A DNA stretch of 64,000 bases from Ruminococcus sp. (lineage in GTDB: Bacteria > Bacillota > Clostridia > Oscillospirales > Ruminococcaceae): assembly GCA_029060305.1 (NCBI GenBank), contig JAIDUG010000050.1, positions 1-64,000 on the forward strand. The letters are read 5' to 3'. Positions 34,095 through 42,712 of the stretch are shown in pieces. Position 1 is the first letter of the stretch. Every line of letters starts with the position of its first letter. Both the position numbers and the translations under genes were made by a program. The notes under the pieces were generated by a model, which saw only the letters and a list, made by a program, of their open reading frames with translations, made no database searches and was not told the DNA's origin.

Positions 34095-35417
34095 ATGAGT
34101 TTAAAATCATCAACAAAAACAGATGTAAACACAACCGAACTGGTTATCAGCATTGATGCTGAGAAATTTGAAAATGCCGTTGAAAGAGAATATCAGCGTC
34201 AGAAGAAGAGTATTCAGATTAAGGGCTTCAGAAAAGGTCACGTTTCACGTAAAATGGCTGAAAGAACTTTCGGCGAAAGCGTATTCTATGAGGGTGCTAT
34301 CAATTCTCTCATCGGTTCTGAAATCGAATCCGCTGTAGCAGGTCTTGCTCTCGCACTTGTGGACAGACCCTCTGTTGAAGTTACTTCTATTGACAAGGAA
34401 ACCGGCGTTGAACTCAAGGCTATATGCATCACAAAGCCTGATATTGAAATCTCAGATTACAAGGGTATGAAGGCTTCAAAGGCTGTAAAGGAAGTTACAG
34501 ATGCTGACATCGACAGACAGATTGAAATGATTAGAAAAAAGAATGCACGTATCGTTTCAGTTGACGACAGACCTGCTCAGATTGGTGACGAAGTTACTAT
34601 TGATTTTGAGGGATTTTTCGGCGATGAAGCATTTGAAGGCGGTAAGGGTGAAGACCACCCACTCGTACTCGGAAGCGGTCAGTTTATCCCTGGTTTTGAA
34701 GACCAGATTGTGGGTCACAGCATTGGTGACGAATTTGACGTAAACGTTACTTTCCCTGCTGATTATCAGATGGAAGAATATGCCGGTAAAGACGCTACTT
34801 TCAAGACAAAGTTAAAGGCTATCAGCTATGAAGAACTTCCTGAAATCAATGACGACCTTGTAAAAGATGCTACTGAATTTGATACAGTTGAAGAATACAG
34901 GGCTGACATAAAAACAAAACTTGAAGAGGCTTCATTGAAACAGGCAGACGCAGATTTTGAAACTCAGCTTCTGAACGCTCTTATTGAAAAGGTTGATTCC
35001 CCTATTCCTAACTGTATGTTTGAGCAGAGAATTGATACTATTGTACGTACATTTGAACAGCAGTTATCACAGCAGGGTATGGATATAAAACTTTATTTCC
35101 AGTATACAGGTATGAATATGGAAGATTTCAGAGAGTCTTACAGAGAAAAGGCTGTCAATGAAGTAAAACTCCGCCTTGCACTTGAAAAGATTACAGAAAT
35201 TGAAAAAATTGAAGTTTCTGAAGAAGAAATCAATACAGGACTTACTGAAGTTGCAGCTGCAAACCGTGTTGATGTTGAAACTATCAAGAGATTTATTCCT
35301 ATGGACGACTATGTAATGGATTTGAAGGTTCAGAAAGTTATCGACCTCATAAAAGAAACTGCTGTTACAGAGGACACTCCTGTTGAAGAAACTTCCAATG
35401 AGGAAAATGCTGAATAA
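34095..35417 (+). CDS. tig: Trigger factor
   Basis: The 440-residue ribosome-bound chaperone and peptidyl-prolyl isomerase. In order: the ribosome-binding domain with a GFRKG-type loop (KGFRKGHVSRKMAE near residue 45), the FKBP-like domain (about 155-245, DEVTIDFEGFFGDEAFEGG), and the helical C-terminal cradle. An acidic tail ends the protein. Placed before clpP and clpX, the common Firmicute and proteobacterial order. Confidence 0.96.
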   Translation: MSLKSSTKTDVNTTELVISIDAEKFENAVEREYQRQKKSIQIKGFRKGHVSRKMAERTFGESVFYEGAINSLIGSEIESAVAGLALALVDRPSVEVTSIDKETGVELKAICITKPDIEISDYKGMKASKAVKEVTDADIDRQIEMIRKKNARIVSVDDRPAQIGDEVTIDFEGFFGDEAFEGGKGEDHPLVLGSGQFIPGFEDQIVGHSIGDEFDVNVTFPADYQMEEYAGKDATFKTKLKAISYEELPEINDDLVKDATEFDTVEEYRADIKTKLEEASLKQADADFETQLLNALIEKVDSPIPNCMFEQRIDTIVRTFEQQLSQQGMDIKLYFQYTGMNMEDFRESYREKAVNEVKLRLALEKITEIEKIEVSEEEINTGLTEVAAANRVDVETIKRFIPMDDYVMDLKVQKVIDLIKETAVTEDTPVEETSNEENAE

Positions 35418-35458
35418 TCGGTTTTTTCAGGACTGATAAAATTTATAAATATAAAAAA

Positions 35459-35494
35459 GCTGTTCTGTCGGACGGCAGGACAGCAATGTTTTTT
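35459..35494 (+). terminator. Hairpin between tig and clpP
   Basis: GCTGTTCTG / CAGGACAGC stem followed by AATGTTTTTT. The clpP start is 20 nt further on, so it may act as a partial terminator that lowers clpPX relative to tig. Confidence 0.6.
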
Positions 35495-35513
35495 GTAGAA
35501 AGGGCGATGAATA

Positions 35514-36104
35514 ATGAGTAGTTTAGTACCGTACGTCGTTGAACAGACAAGCCGTGGCGAAAGGTCTTATGATATTTTTTCCCGACTTCTCAATGACAGA
35601 ATTATTATGCTTTCAGACCAGGTAAATGATGCTACAGCAAGTCTTGTAGTGGCACAGCTTCTTTACCTTGAAAGTCAGGACGGCGAAAAGGATATTTCGC
35701 TTTATATCAACAGCCCTGGCGGTTCTATCACTGCCGGTATGGCGATTTATGATACTATGAATTATATCAAGTGTGATGTTTCAACTATCTGTATTGGTAT
35801 GGCGGCTTCAATGGGTGCGTTTCTGCTTTCCTCCGGTGCAAAGGGCAAGAGATTCTCTCTCCCCAACAGCGAAATTATGATTCATCAGCCCCTCATCTCC
35901 GGCGGACTTTCCGGACAGTGTACAGATATAAAAATACACTCAGACCACCTTGTCAGAACTCGTCAGAAGATGAATGAAATTCTTGCCAAGAATACAGGTA
36001 AGCCTATTGAACAGATTCAGATTGATACTGAACGTGACAATTATATGTACGCTCATGAGGCTCTTGAATACGGTCTTATCGATAAGGTTATTGAAAAAAG
36101 GTAG
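35514..36104 (+). CDS. clpP: ATP-dependent Clp protease proteolytic subunit
   Basis: A 196-residue serine protease forming the double heptamer of ClpXP and ClpCP. Catalytic Ser in GMAASMGAF, His in EIMIHQP, and Asp in the later helix region. The N-terminus [23 protein letters not shown] is typical of housekeeping ClpP. It is followed 9 nt later by clpX; the clpC-type gene lies 1.7 kb downstream. Confidence 0.97.
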   Translation: MSSLVPYVVEQTSRGERSYDIFSRLLNDRIIMLSDQVNDATASLVVAQLLYLESQDGEKDISLYINSPGGSITAGMAIYDTMNYIKCDVSTICIGMAASMGAFLLSSGAKGKRFSLPNSEIMIHQPLISGGLSGQCTDIKIHSDHLVRTRQKMNEILAKNTGKPIEQIQIDTERDNYMYAHEALEYGLIDKVIEKR

Positions 36105-36113
36105 GTTGCATAG

Positions 36114-37406
36114 ATGGCTGAAACTTTTAAATCATGCAATTTCTGCGGTAAAGGCGAAAACAGAGTAAAGAGTATGCTGTCGGCAGGTACTACAAATATC
36201 TGCGACGAGTGTGTCTGCTACTGCTATGAGATACTTTATGGACCGGCTCTTGCCAAAGCTAACAGAAAAACCACAGAAACGGATAAAAAATCCGATTCCA
36301 ATGAAATAAGGCTCATGAAACCTATTGAAATCAAGAAATTTCTTGACGAATATGTAATAGGTCAGGACGATGCTAAAATTTCGCTTGCCGTTGCGGTTTA
36401 TAACCATTACAAGCGAATTATGAGCCAGTCCGAAAAGGAAGACGGTGACAATGATGATATTGAACTCCAGAAAAGCAACGTTTTACTTTTAGGACCTACA
36501 GGTGTCGGAAAAACTTTTCTTGCACAGACACTTGCAAAACTTCTTAATGTACCGTTTGCAATTGCAGATGCTACTACAATCACAGAAGCAGGATATGTAG
36601 GCGACGACGTTGAAAACGTTCTTCTCCGACTTATTCAGGCAGCAGACTATGACATAAAGTCCGCTGAAAAAGGTATCATATATATTGACGAAATCGACAA
36701 AATCGCACGTAAATCTGAAAATACTTCTCTTACCCGTGACGTAAGCGGTGAGGGCGTTCAGCAGGCACTTCTGAAGATTATTGAGGGTACTGTCTCGAAT
36801 GTTCCTCCTCAGGGTGGCAGAAAACATCCTAATCAGGAAGTACTTCAGATTAATACGAAAAATATTCTTTTCATATGCGGTGGAGCTTTTGACGGTCTCG
36901 AAAAACAGATTCAGAAGCGAATCGGTAAGTCTCCTATAGGTTTCGGAGGGGAAATAAAGTCAAGTATCGAACAGAAAGACAATATTTTCAAAAAGGTTGT
37001 TCCGAAAGATTTGGTCAAATTCGGTATGGTGCCTGAATTTATCGGCAGACTTCCGGTTATATCTGTTCTTGAGGAACTCGACGAAAATTCTCTTGTGAGA
37101 ATACTCACAGAGCCGAAAAACGCCCTCGTAAAACAGTATAAGAAACTTTTTGAATACGACGACGTGGAACTTGAAATACAGGAAGATGCACTCATTGAAA
37201 TAGCTAAAAAAGCTATCTCTCAGAAAACGGGAGCAAGAGGTCTGCGTTCAATTCTTGAAACGCTCCTCATGAAAGCTATGTATACAGTACCGTCAGACGG
37301 AAGTATTGCAAAAGTTACTGTAACGGCTGAAAGTGTTACCGGAGATGTACAACCGATTCTCACAAACAGACGTAACAAAGTCGTTAATATTTCAGATATA
37401 GCATAA
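36114..37406 (+). CDS. clpX: ATP-dependent Clp protease ATP-binding subunit ClpX
   Basis: A 430-residue AAA+ unfoldase. The N-terminal zinc domain has C-x2-C (CNFCGK) and C-x2-C (CDEC). Walker A GPTGVGKT, Walker [11 protein letters not shown] and the ClpP-binding loop IGF (SPIGFGGEI) are present. It delivers substrates to ClpP. Confidence 0.97.
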   Translation: MAETFKSCNFCGKGENRVKSMLSAGTTNICDECVCYCYEILYGPALAKANRKTTETDKKSDSNEIRLMKPIEIKKFLDEYVIGQDDAKISLAVAVYNHYKRIMSQSEKEDGDNDDIELQKSNVLLLGPTGVGKTFLAQTLAKLLNVPFAIADATTITEAGYVGDDVENVLLRLIQAADYDIKSAEKGIIYIDEIDKIARKSENTSLTRDVSGEGVQQALLKIIEGTVSNVPPQGGRKHPNQEVLQINTKNILFICGGAFDGLEKQIQKRIGKSPIGFGGEIKSSIEQKDNIFKKVVPKDLVKFGMVPEFIGRLPVISVLEELDENSLVRILTEPKNALVKQYKKLFEYDDVELEIQEDALIEIAKKAISQKTGARGLRSILETLLMKAMYTVPSDGSIAKVTVTAESVTGDVQPILTNRRNKVVNISDIA

Positions 37407-37408
37407 TA

Positions 37409-37441
37409 AAAAAGGGACGCTCAGTGCGTCCCCCTTTTTTT
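37409..37441. terminator. Bidirectional terminator after clpX
   Basis: GGGACGC-TCAGT-GCGTCCC stem with T runs on both strands. Serves clpX and the convergent small Cys-rich gene. Confidence 0.85.
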
Positions 37442-37450
37442 CGGGCTTGA

Positions 37451-37603
37451 TTAACAGCCACAGCCACATCCGTTGTTGTTGCAACCGCAGTCGTTGTTAT
37501 TGTTGTTGTTATTGCCACAGCCTCCGCAGAGAACGAGGAAGAGGAGAATGAGGAGAATGATGCACCAGCAGTTGTTGTTGCCGTCAAAACATGAATTACA
37601 CAT
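37451..37603 (-). CDS. Small Cys/Asn-rich membrane protein (50 aa)
   Basis: A 50-residue protein: MCNSC start, a CWC pair, one hydrophobic segment (about residues 15-25, IILLILLFLVL), then CGGCG, an Asn run and DCGC...GCGCGC at the end; ten Cys in all. AAGGAG before ATG 37603 rules out the longer track ORF. Small Gly/Asn/Cys-rich single-span proteins with this plan occur in Clostridia and some are spore-associated, but the role of this one is unknown. It shares the MC start and CGC end with the micro-peptides at 2.1-2.4 kb. Confidence 0.75.
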   Translation of the reverse strand: MCNSCFDGNNNCWCIILLILLFLVLCGGCGNNNNNNNDCGCNNNGCGCGC

Positions 37604-37659
37604 AAAGTACAACTCCTTGTTGAATTTATTTAAAGCGTTTTTGTTCCGCTTCATATTAC

Positions 37660-37688
37660 ATAGTATGCCGGACTGAAAAAAGTGTTAC
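37660..37688 (-). promoter_or_regulatory. Possible promoter of the Cys/Asn-rich gene
   Basis: Minus strand GTAACA, 17 bp, TACTAT (37665-37660). Weak match. Confidence 0.35.
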
Positions 37689-37778
37689 AAAAAAATTTTT
37701 CAACCGCAACTTTCGACTGTTATCGCATAAAAATAGTGGCATAATATAGTCAGGTGTTTTTTTCAGGAGGGTTTAACG

Positions 37779-40121
37779 ATGATAAATACTGACAAGTTTA
37801 CAAAAAAAGCGGTTCGGATTATTGAAAACGCTGTCAACATAGCTTCGGAACTGGGACATACCTATATAGGAAGTGAACATATTTTACTTTCGATTACCGC
37901 AGACGGTACAACAGGAGCTTCAGAGATTCTTATAGAAAACGGCGTGGCTTATGATGACCTCAGACGTGAAGTTATACATCTTGTGGGACAGGGAACTCCG
38001 TCCATTCTCAATCAGAGATACTTCACAACAGCAACGAAAAAAATTCTTGAAACTTCATACAACATAGCCTTGACGGACAAGAAACGTCAGGCAACTCCGG
38101 AACATATTTTAGCGGCAATTATCCGTGAGTCCTCGTGCAGTGCCTGTACGATAATAAAAAAAATCGGCGGAAATCTTACCGGCATATGTGGCGGACTGAA
38201 TCTCATTCATTCCTCAGAAGTACAGGCGGAACTCCTTGAGGCTGTAAAACCAAAAATCTCGCAGTTACCGAATCTTTTCAGGTACGGAAAAAACCTTACA
38301 GATATAACGGTAGTCAAAAAAAATGACCCGCTTATTGGCAGACAGAATGAAATTGAAAGAGTTTTGCAGGTTTTATCAAGACGTAATAAAAATAATCCAT
38401 GTCTGATAGGAGAAGCAGGTGTGGGAAAGACCGCTATCGTTGAGGGTGTAGCAGAGCTTTTTGTGCGTAATCTTGTTCCGGAATCACTCAGAAACAAGTT
38501 TATATTTGCACTTGATTTCACTTCATTGCTTTCGGGTGCAAAGTACAGAGGAGATTTTGAGGAACGTATGAAAGCCTGTCTCGACGAGGCTGTAAATGCC
38601 GGTAACATAATACTTTTTATTGACGAAATTCACACAATAGTCGGAGCAGGTGCGGCAGAGGGTGCTATCGACGCTGCCAATATTATGAAACCTCAGCTTG
38701 CACGTGGAGAACTTCAGATAATAGGTGCGACTACTTTTGAAGAATACCGTAAGACTATCGAAAAGGATTCCGCACTTGAAAGACGTTTTCAACCAATAAG
38801 TGTTAATGAGCCTGCTATTGAAAACTGTATCGAAATAATTAACGGTCTCAAAAATAATTACGAAAATTATCACGGCGTTGAAATAAGTGAAGAAATAATA
38901 TCTTTGTCTGTAAATATGTCTGTGCGGTATATATCAGAAAGGTTTCTGCCGGATAAGGCTATTGACGTACTTGACGAAGCCTGTGCCTGTGCGAAAATCC
39001 GTTGCAGTACAGGAGTATTGACGAAAGATACGGAATATATAAATATGAATACTGCAAAATGTCGTTTAAGCGGAATAAGGAAAATTATAAACGGAAATGT
39101 CCGGCCGAGAGTGTTGAAAGAGGATATTATATCGGTTATTTCAATGAAGACAGGTATTCCGCTTGATAAGATAAGTGTGCGTGACGCTCATGAACTGAAT
39201 TTTCTGAAAATAAAGCTGTCGGAAAGGGTCATCGGTCACGAAAACGCTATAAACAAGATTACAAACGCCATATGCCGTGCAAAATCAGGGTTACGTGACG
39301 GAAACCGTCCTACAGCATCATTCCTGTTTGCAGGACCTACGGGAGTAGGAAAAACAGAACTTGCCAAGGCTCTTGCCGACTGTATGTACAGCTCCGGAAA
39401 CAATCTCATAAGGATTGATATGTCTGAATATATGGAAAAACATTCAGTATCAAAACTTATCGGAGCTCCTCCAGGGTACGCAGGTTACGACGAACAGCCG
39501 AGTAATCTATGCGAAAGAGTACGCAGAAATCCTTATTCATTATTACTTTTTGACGAAATTGAAAAAGCCGATATTGAGGTTTTAAACGTTCTTTTGCAGA
39601 TACTTGACGACGGTATTCTGACAGATTCAACAATGAGACGTGTAAGTTTCAGAAACTGCATTATAATTATGACTTCAAATATAGGTGCTGACCAGTTGAG
39701 CAGAAAGTCATTAGTCGGTTTTACTGAAAATCCCGAAACAGCTAATGAAGATTACGTCATGAAAAGGCTGAGAGAACATTTCACACCTGAATTTATCAAC
39801 AGAATTGACGAATTAGTAGTATTTCGACCGCTTGTACATGATGACCTGATGAAGATAAGTCAAATAACTCTCGAAAATCTCCGTATGCGTGCAAGAAGTC
39901 TGGGCATAGAACTGAGTTATTCGCCGAAAGTGATTGAAACTGTTGCTTCTGCCAAAGAGACAGAAAAATACGGTGCAAGACCTATAAAAAGACGTGTTAC
40001 TGAACTCATTGAAAACGAACTCGCCGGAATGATAGTACGTTCTGAAATAAAAAGCGGTGAGACGGTACAGGTTGAACTCAAAAACGACAAGATACTTTTC
40101 CTCAAAGGTGCAATAGTATAA
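37779..40121 (+). CDS. ClpC-type Clp ATPase
   Basis: A 780-residue AAA+ unfoldase with two nucleotide-binding domains. Order: Clp N-domain (about 1-145), D1 with Walker A GEAGVGKTAIVEG and Walker B LFIDEIH, a short linker, and D2 with [13 protein letters not shown] and LLFDEIEKAD. A VGF loop (SLVGFTENP) in D2 predicts docking to ClpP. The stretch between D1 and D2 looks shorter than the M-domain plus UVR region of Bacillus ClpC, so adaptor control may differ. No CtsR or CIRCE operator was seen upstream. AGGAGGG precedes the ATG. Confidence 0.92.
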   Translation: MINTDKFTKKAVRIIENAVNIASELGHTYIGSEHILLSITADGTTGASEILIENGVAYDDLRREVIHLVGQGTPSILNQRYFTTATKKILETSYNIALTDKKRQATPEHILAAIIRESSCSACTIIKKIGGNLTGICGGLNLIHSSEVQAELLEAVKPKISQLPNLFRYGKNLTDITVVKKNDPLIGRQNEIERVLQVLSRRNKNNPCLIGEAGVGKTAIVEGVAELFVRNLVPESLRNKFIFALDFTSLLSGAKYRGDFEERMKACLDEAVNAGNIILFIDEIHTIVGAGAAEGAIDAANIMKPQLARGELQIIGATTFEEYRKTIEKDSALERRFQPISVNEPAIENCIEIINGLKNNYENYHGVEISEEIISLSVNMSVRYISERFLPDKAIDVLDEACACAKIRCSTGVLTKDTEYINMNTAKCRLSGIRKIINGNVRPRVLKEDIISVISMKTGIPLDKISVRDAHELNFLKIKLSERVIGHENAINKITNAICRAKSGLRDGNRPTASFLFAGPTGVGKTELAKALADCMYSSGNNLIRIDMSEYMEKHSVSKLIGAPPGYAGYDEQPSNLCERVRRNPYSLLLFDEIEKADIEVLNVLLQILDDGILTDSTMRRVSFRNCIIIMTSNIGADQLSRKSLVGFTENPETANEDYVMKRLREHFTPEFINRIDELVVFRPLVHDDLMKISQITLENLRMRARSLGIELSYSPKVIETVASAKETEKYGARPIKRRVTELIENELAGMIVRSEIKSGETVQVELKNDKILFLKGAIV

Positions 40122-40123
40122 TC

Positions 40124-40196
40124 AAAAAAAGAATCACTGAACGACTTAAGTTTGACTGAAAAATCAGCTACACTTATCGGTCGTCAATGATTCTTT
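40124..40196 (-). terminator. Long terminator hairpin at the end of the small-RNA pair
   Basis: On the minus strand AAAGAATCA...TGATTCTTT pairs perfectly over 9 bp and the stem continues through TGACGAC/GTCGTTCA with one bulge, about 17 bp in all. An inner CTGA-TTTT-TCAG hairpin caps it. Seven T (plus 40124-40130) follow. The T run is on the minus side, so it terminates small-RNA transcription rather than clpC. Confidence 0.75.
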
Positions 40197-40277
40197 AAAA
40201 TAACACCTGTTCAGCTACCGGGTTATCAGACCCGCTCTCAAATGACTACCGTCACCGAGGATGCCCCAACAAGTGTT
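40196..40277 (-). ncRNA. Structured small RNA candidate, copy 2
   Basis: About 80 nt from a near-perfect promoter. The ends pair (AACACUUGUU with AACAGGUGUU), enclosing two hairpins: UCGGUGAC-GGUA-GUCAUU-U-GA and CGGGU-CUGAUA-ACCCG, giving a three-way junction. Only four U follow the closing helix, so part of the transcripts should read on to the strong terminator at 40124. Homologous to copy 1 (40324-40412). No ORF of note. No known family was recognised. Confidence 0.7.
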
Positions 40278-40283
40278 AATATA

Positions 40284-40312
40284 ATTATATCACAATTATA
40301 TTGATTTGTCAA
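40284..40312 (-). promoter_or_regulatory. Promoter of small RNA copy 2
   Basis: Minus strand TTGACA (40312-40307), 17 bp, TATAAT (40289-40284), with GTGA before the -10: full consensus plus extended -10. Confidence 0.85.
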
Positions 40313-40323
40313 GTGAAATCAAG

Positions 40324-40412
40324 AATAAAAATAACACTTGTTGAAGCTGACAGTGTTTTTCGCACAACAGTCAATAGCAAAAACGCTACCGAAGATACTT
40401 CAACAGGTGTCA
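40324..40412 (-). ncRNA. Structured small RNA candidate, copy 1
   Basis: About 88 nt. The ends pair (GACACCUGUUGAAG with CUUCAACAAGUGUU, one mismatch), followed by AUUUUUAUU, so the closing helix doubles as terminator. Inside are UCGGUAGC-GUUUUU-GCUAUUGA and UGAC..GUG-CGAAAAA-CAC..GUCA. The first inner stem keeps the shape of copy 2 while two base pairs are exchanged (compensatory). The 5' segment shared with copy 2 differs only by transitions over 24 nt. Location: just downstream of the double-lipase gene on the same strand. Confidence 0.75.
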
Positions 40413-40418
40413 TTTTAC

Positions 40419-40447
40419 AGTATACAACGATTTTACGAATTTGTCAA
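40419..40447 (-). promoter_or_regulatory. Promoter of small RNA copy 1
   Basis: Minus strand TTGACA (40447-40442), 17 bp, TATACT (40424-40419). The first bases of the spacer (AAT) match the copy 2 promoter too. Confidence 0.85.
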
Positions 40448-40480
40448 GAAGTATGACGGAAATTTTTTAAAAATCCTTAT

Positions 40481-42664
40481 TCACTCCTCTTTTTTTCTGT
40501 GTCTGATAAGTAATGTTGAAGCAGTTACAGCCAATACCGCACCTGCTCCCACAACAACGCTTGCTTTCGGAGCAGACTGTGTTGATTTTTTGATTTTTTC
40601 TTCTGTACCGTCTGTTGAAATAGTCATAATGTGTTTGCCTGTTTCGTCGTTCACGAACATCTCGCTATCTTCAATATCAAACTCAATATTTTTTCCGTCA
40701 GCAATATTTACGTTTCTATAACTCTTTGAAAAACCGTTCATATCGTTTATTGAAATCTCAAGAATTTCGTCGGTGTTGCCCGAAAAATTTATTTTATAGT
40801 TTCCGTCAGACAGAAATATATATGTGTGTTCGTCATCGGAAAGAATTTTAAGACTTTCTTGCTGAATCGGAAAGTTATTTTTCATCACCTCAAAATCCGC
40901 ATACGGATTATTCAGAGTTATCTGTCTGTATGTTGTATAGTCGGCAGTATCGGGAAGATTTTCAGCATAAATTTTCGGCTCATAAAAGTCCATACCGAAA
41001 CCGCCTACATCAAAAGTAACTGTTTTTCCGGACTTTGTGCCGAATGGTACTAATGTTACAATATCGCTTTCATTCATAACGTTTATTATATTCGGACAGT
41101 CAACAGCAGAATTATAAACGCATGGACTTCCGAATGTATAGATAAATATATCTTCTGATGGAATTTTCAGTACAGAATCCGGACTGTTTATTTCTTTGCC
41201 CAACAACATAGCACTTGCACCGCCTATGCTATGACCGCTTATTAAAATTTTCAGTTTACCATTCTGTGCGGAATTGAGTATATCGTGTGTAGAAATATAT
41301 TCGTCAAGAGCGTTTTTCACCCTTATGTAAAAATCATAGTAATCAGGGTTTGTCGTGCTGTCGCCGAATGGCTGACTGAAATCCTTGTCAATCTGTTCAT
41401 AGAAATCTTTTTTTCCGCTGTTGCCTTTCAATGTGACGACAAGCAAAGTGGTTTCCCCTATTGCACGTGAAGCGATAGAAAACGAATAATCTTCTGACGG
41501 ATAACCGTATATTTCTATATTGTCGGAAGTAAAACCAAGCTGTCGGTATGCGGAATTTATATAGTAACCTGTTTCACGTCTGCCATTATATGAAGCTGAA
41601 CTCAATGCAACAGCTACTTCCGCAATATCCTTGTGATATTCCGTTGAATCCTGATTAAACATATCTTCAGTTATTTTCGTATCAACTGCTCCGCCGTAAT
41701 ACCTCACACCGTCAGGAATGTCATTGACTGTAGCGTTTATGTACTTATAACCATAGTGTGCCAAAAGTCCGTTTTCTTCGTTTGTGTCGAAATATACAGA
41801 CTGTCCGAATCTTTGCCCGTCCGGAACTTGTGGTATCAGGTCGCTTTCGTTTATTACGTTTATGATGTTGTCGCAGTCAACAACCGTTGTGTCACCGTAA
41901 TATACATTCGGACAGGCAAAACTGTACACAAAAATATCATTCTGCGGAATATCAAGTAATGCGTTGTACATAAAGTTTACAGCTTCATTTCCTGAAAAAC
42001 CGCTGTAATTATTATCGTCATGGGTATTGAAATATGCTCCTAAAAGATTAGTACCAGCACCGCCGAGGCTATGTCCTGTTATGAGAATTTTCAGACTGCC
42101 TTTTTCAGCGGATTCCGCAATTTCGGGATGTTCTTCAATGTAGAGACTCATTCCGACTGAAACTTTTCTGAAAAAATTAACAAACCCGGTCGGAGAACTC
42201 TTTTTATAGAAGTCTGTACCGAATATTGAAATATCGTGCAGAATATCACTTGTGCTGTTGAGATTCGTACCTCGCAGAGTTACAACAAGCAGACGTGTAT
42301 CGTCAAATTCCGTTGTTGCAAGCGAAAACGCCAAAGAATCATCTGTTGTATTTATCAGATTTGTTTCATAGTCGGCGTTGTTTTTTTTGTCTGTATAACC
42401 GAAAAGTGTTACATCATTTTCAACGTTAAAACCGAGTTTTTCGTAAGCGTTATTTAAATTTTCGCCGTTGTAAGCACACTGGCTCAGTACGGACGATAAC
42501 AAAGCAATATCCTTATGGTATCCGTTGGAATTTTGTGAAAACATTTCTTCATTTATCGAAACTTCCGCTGAACCGTTTCCGAAATCAATTGTTGCGGTAG
42601 TGTTTCCGACAGCAGAAAAAATCATAACCGTACTTAAAATATTTGCAATTATCAATTTAAACAC
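40481..42664 (-). CDS. Secreted protein with two lipase-like alpha/beta hydrolase domains
   Basis: 727 residues: N-terminal signal-like segment, two homologous class 3 lipase-type domains (about 40-330 and 330-570), a beta-rich region, and a C-terminal hydrophobic segment followed by RHRKKEE, which should anchor it in the membrane. Both nucleophile elbows are kept: GHSLGG (197-202) and GHSIGG (477-482). Each repeat opens with EEMF/EDMF...YHKDIA and a FGY/YGYP strand, evidence of internal duplication. Esterase or lipase activity on an extracellular substrate is likely; no LPXTG motif was seen. Confidence 0.82.
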   Translation of the reverse strand: MFKLIIANILSTVMIFSAVGNTTATIDFGNGSAEVSINEEMFSQNSNGYHKDIALLSSVLSQCAYNGENLNNAYEKLGFNVENDVTLFGYTDKKNNADYETNLINTTDDSLAFSLATTEFDDTRLLVVTLRGTNLNSTSDILHDISIFGTDFYKKSSPTGFVNFFRKVSVGMSLYIEEHPEIAESAEKGSLKILITGHSLGGAGTNLLGAYFNTHDDNNYSGFSGNEAVNFMYNALLDIPQNDIFVYSFACPNVYYGDTTVVDCDNIINVINESDLIPQVPDGQRFGQSVYFDTNEENGLLAHYGYKYINATVNDIPDGVRYYGGAVDTKITEDMFNQDSTEYHKDIAEVAVALSSASYNGRRETGYYINSAYRQLGFTSDNIEIYGYPSEDYSFSIASRAIGETTLLVVTLKGNSGKKDFYEQIDKDFSQPFGDSTTNPDYYDFYIRVKNALDEYISTHDILNSAQNGKLKILISGHSIGGASAMLLGKEINSPDSVLKIPSEDIFIYTFGSPCVYNSAVDCPNIINVMNESDIVTLVPFGTKSGKTVTFDVGGFGMDFYEPKIYAENLPDTADYTTYRQITLNNPYADFEVMKNNFPIQQESLKILSDDEHTYIFLSDGNYKINFSGNTDEILEISINDMNGFSKSYRNVNIADGKNIEFDIEDSEMFVNDETGKHIMTISTDGTEEKIKKSTQSAPKASVVVGAGAVLAVTASTLLIRHRKKEE

Positions 42665-42712
42665 TCCGTCCGATAGATTTTTTAATATAATATGTCCAAC
42701 AGAACTTTTATA

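Noticed and set aside
37473-37676. 67-residue Leu/Gln/Pro ORF on the plus strand
   Set aside because: Antisense to the Cys/Asn-rich gene, and its composition is just the reverse of the Asn/Gly codon run.
40196-40412. Type III toxin-antitoxin RNA repeats (ToxI-like) or tracrRNA
   Set aside because: No ToxN-like or Cas gene is in the window, the copies are 80-88 nt with separate promoters, and they are not short tandem repeats.
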